Positions 13,018 through 13,037 of a DNA stretch of 13,037 nucleotides are shown here, one piece after another. Location: assembly GCA_002451555.1 (NCBI GenBank), contig DKCU01000067.1:37786-50822 (forward strand), given 5' to 3'. The translations under genes and the position numbers were made by a program. The notes below the pieces were generated by a model that did not search any database, had not been told where the DNA came from, and saw only the letters and a program-made list of their open reading frames with translations. The stretch comes from Candidatus Segatella albertsiae. GTDB lineage: Bacteria > Bacteroidota > Bacteroidia > Bacteroidales > Bacteroidaceae. How positions within the stretch are numbered: the first letter of the stretch is position 1; each line of letters starts with the position of its first letter.

Positions 13018-13037
13018 GAATTCTTCACTCTTCGTTC
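13018..13037 (-). repeat. Inverted, window-truncated GTGAAGA-family array
   Basis: GAATTCTTCACTCTTCGTTC is the reverse complement of the end of a GTGAAGA/ACGAAGA array and runs to the window edge. With the direct copy at 12920-12951 it forms an inverted repeat about 66 bp apart. In every other case here the array reads in the direction of neighbouring transcription, so a minus-strand gene is expected just beyond the window. Confidence 0.8.

Overview
The window reads as a chromosomal segment of a Bacteroidota organism, most likely a Prevotella/Segatella-type member of the Bacteroidales. The evidence is the set of full-length protein families (a DUF4290 protein, a MurA with Asp at the catalytic Cys position, a Bacteroidota-style RseP and a phosphoethanolamine-transferase homologue), the near absence of Shine-Dalgarno sequences, TAnnTTTG promoter boxes, and intergenic tandem heptamers of a kind I associate with this group. 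Species-level identity cannot be settled from the window.

Layout. (1) Positions 1-188 hold the 3' end of a plus-strand Rpn-type PD-(D/E)XK nuclease/transposase gene with an in-frame 12-bp repeat, closed by a strong stem-loop terminator at 223-271. (2) Positions 424-6399 form a six-gene minus-strand cluster. In transcription order it is tsaB, a DUF4290 gene, murA, rimM, dxr and rseP. (3) A short AT-rich divergent region (6400-6490) serves tsaB leftward and yicC rightward. (4) Positions 6491-10699 carry the plus-strand series yicC, gmk, nadD and a large membrane-anchored phosphoethanolamine-transferase-like gene. (5) Positions 10723-11632 are an AT-rich insert with two small tandem membrane-protein genes that I do not recognise; they are paralogues of each other. 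(6) Positions 11779-12912 encode an acyltransferase-3 family membrane protein with its own good promoter. (7) The right end holds two opposed copies of a heptamer repeat, which suggests a convergent gene beyond the window.

How the genes relate. The minus cluster combines tRNA modification (TsaB), ribosome assembly (RimM), the first committed peptidoglycan step (MurA), isoprenoid precursor synthesis (Dxr, which also feeds the undecaprenyl carrier) and intramembrane proteolysis (RseP). The plus cluster holds RNA turnover (YicC), GMP-to-GDP phosphorylation (Gmk) and NAD synthesis (NadD), then turns to envelope decoration (phosphoethanolamine transferase, acyltransferase). The two unknown membrane proteins sit between those two decoration enzymes.

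Most noteworthy points: strand-coherent tandem heptamers at most junctions longer than about 60 bp, in places running into the coding ends of gmk and dxr; the Cys-to-Asp MurA, which predicts intrinsic fosfomycin insensitivity; the AT-rich paralogous membrane-protein pair; and a 3 x 17-bp A-rich repeat ending two bases before the start codon of the phosphoethanolamine-transferase gene. I saw no rRNA, tRNA, CRISPR array or complete insertion sequence. No stretch over 300 bases lacks a gene; the longest is the 235 bases between the Rpn fragment and rseP, described in separate entries.
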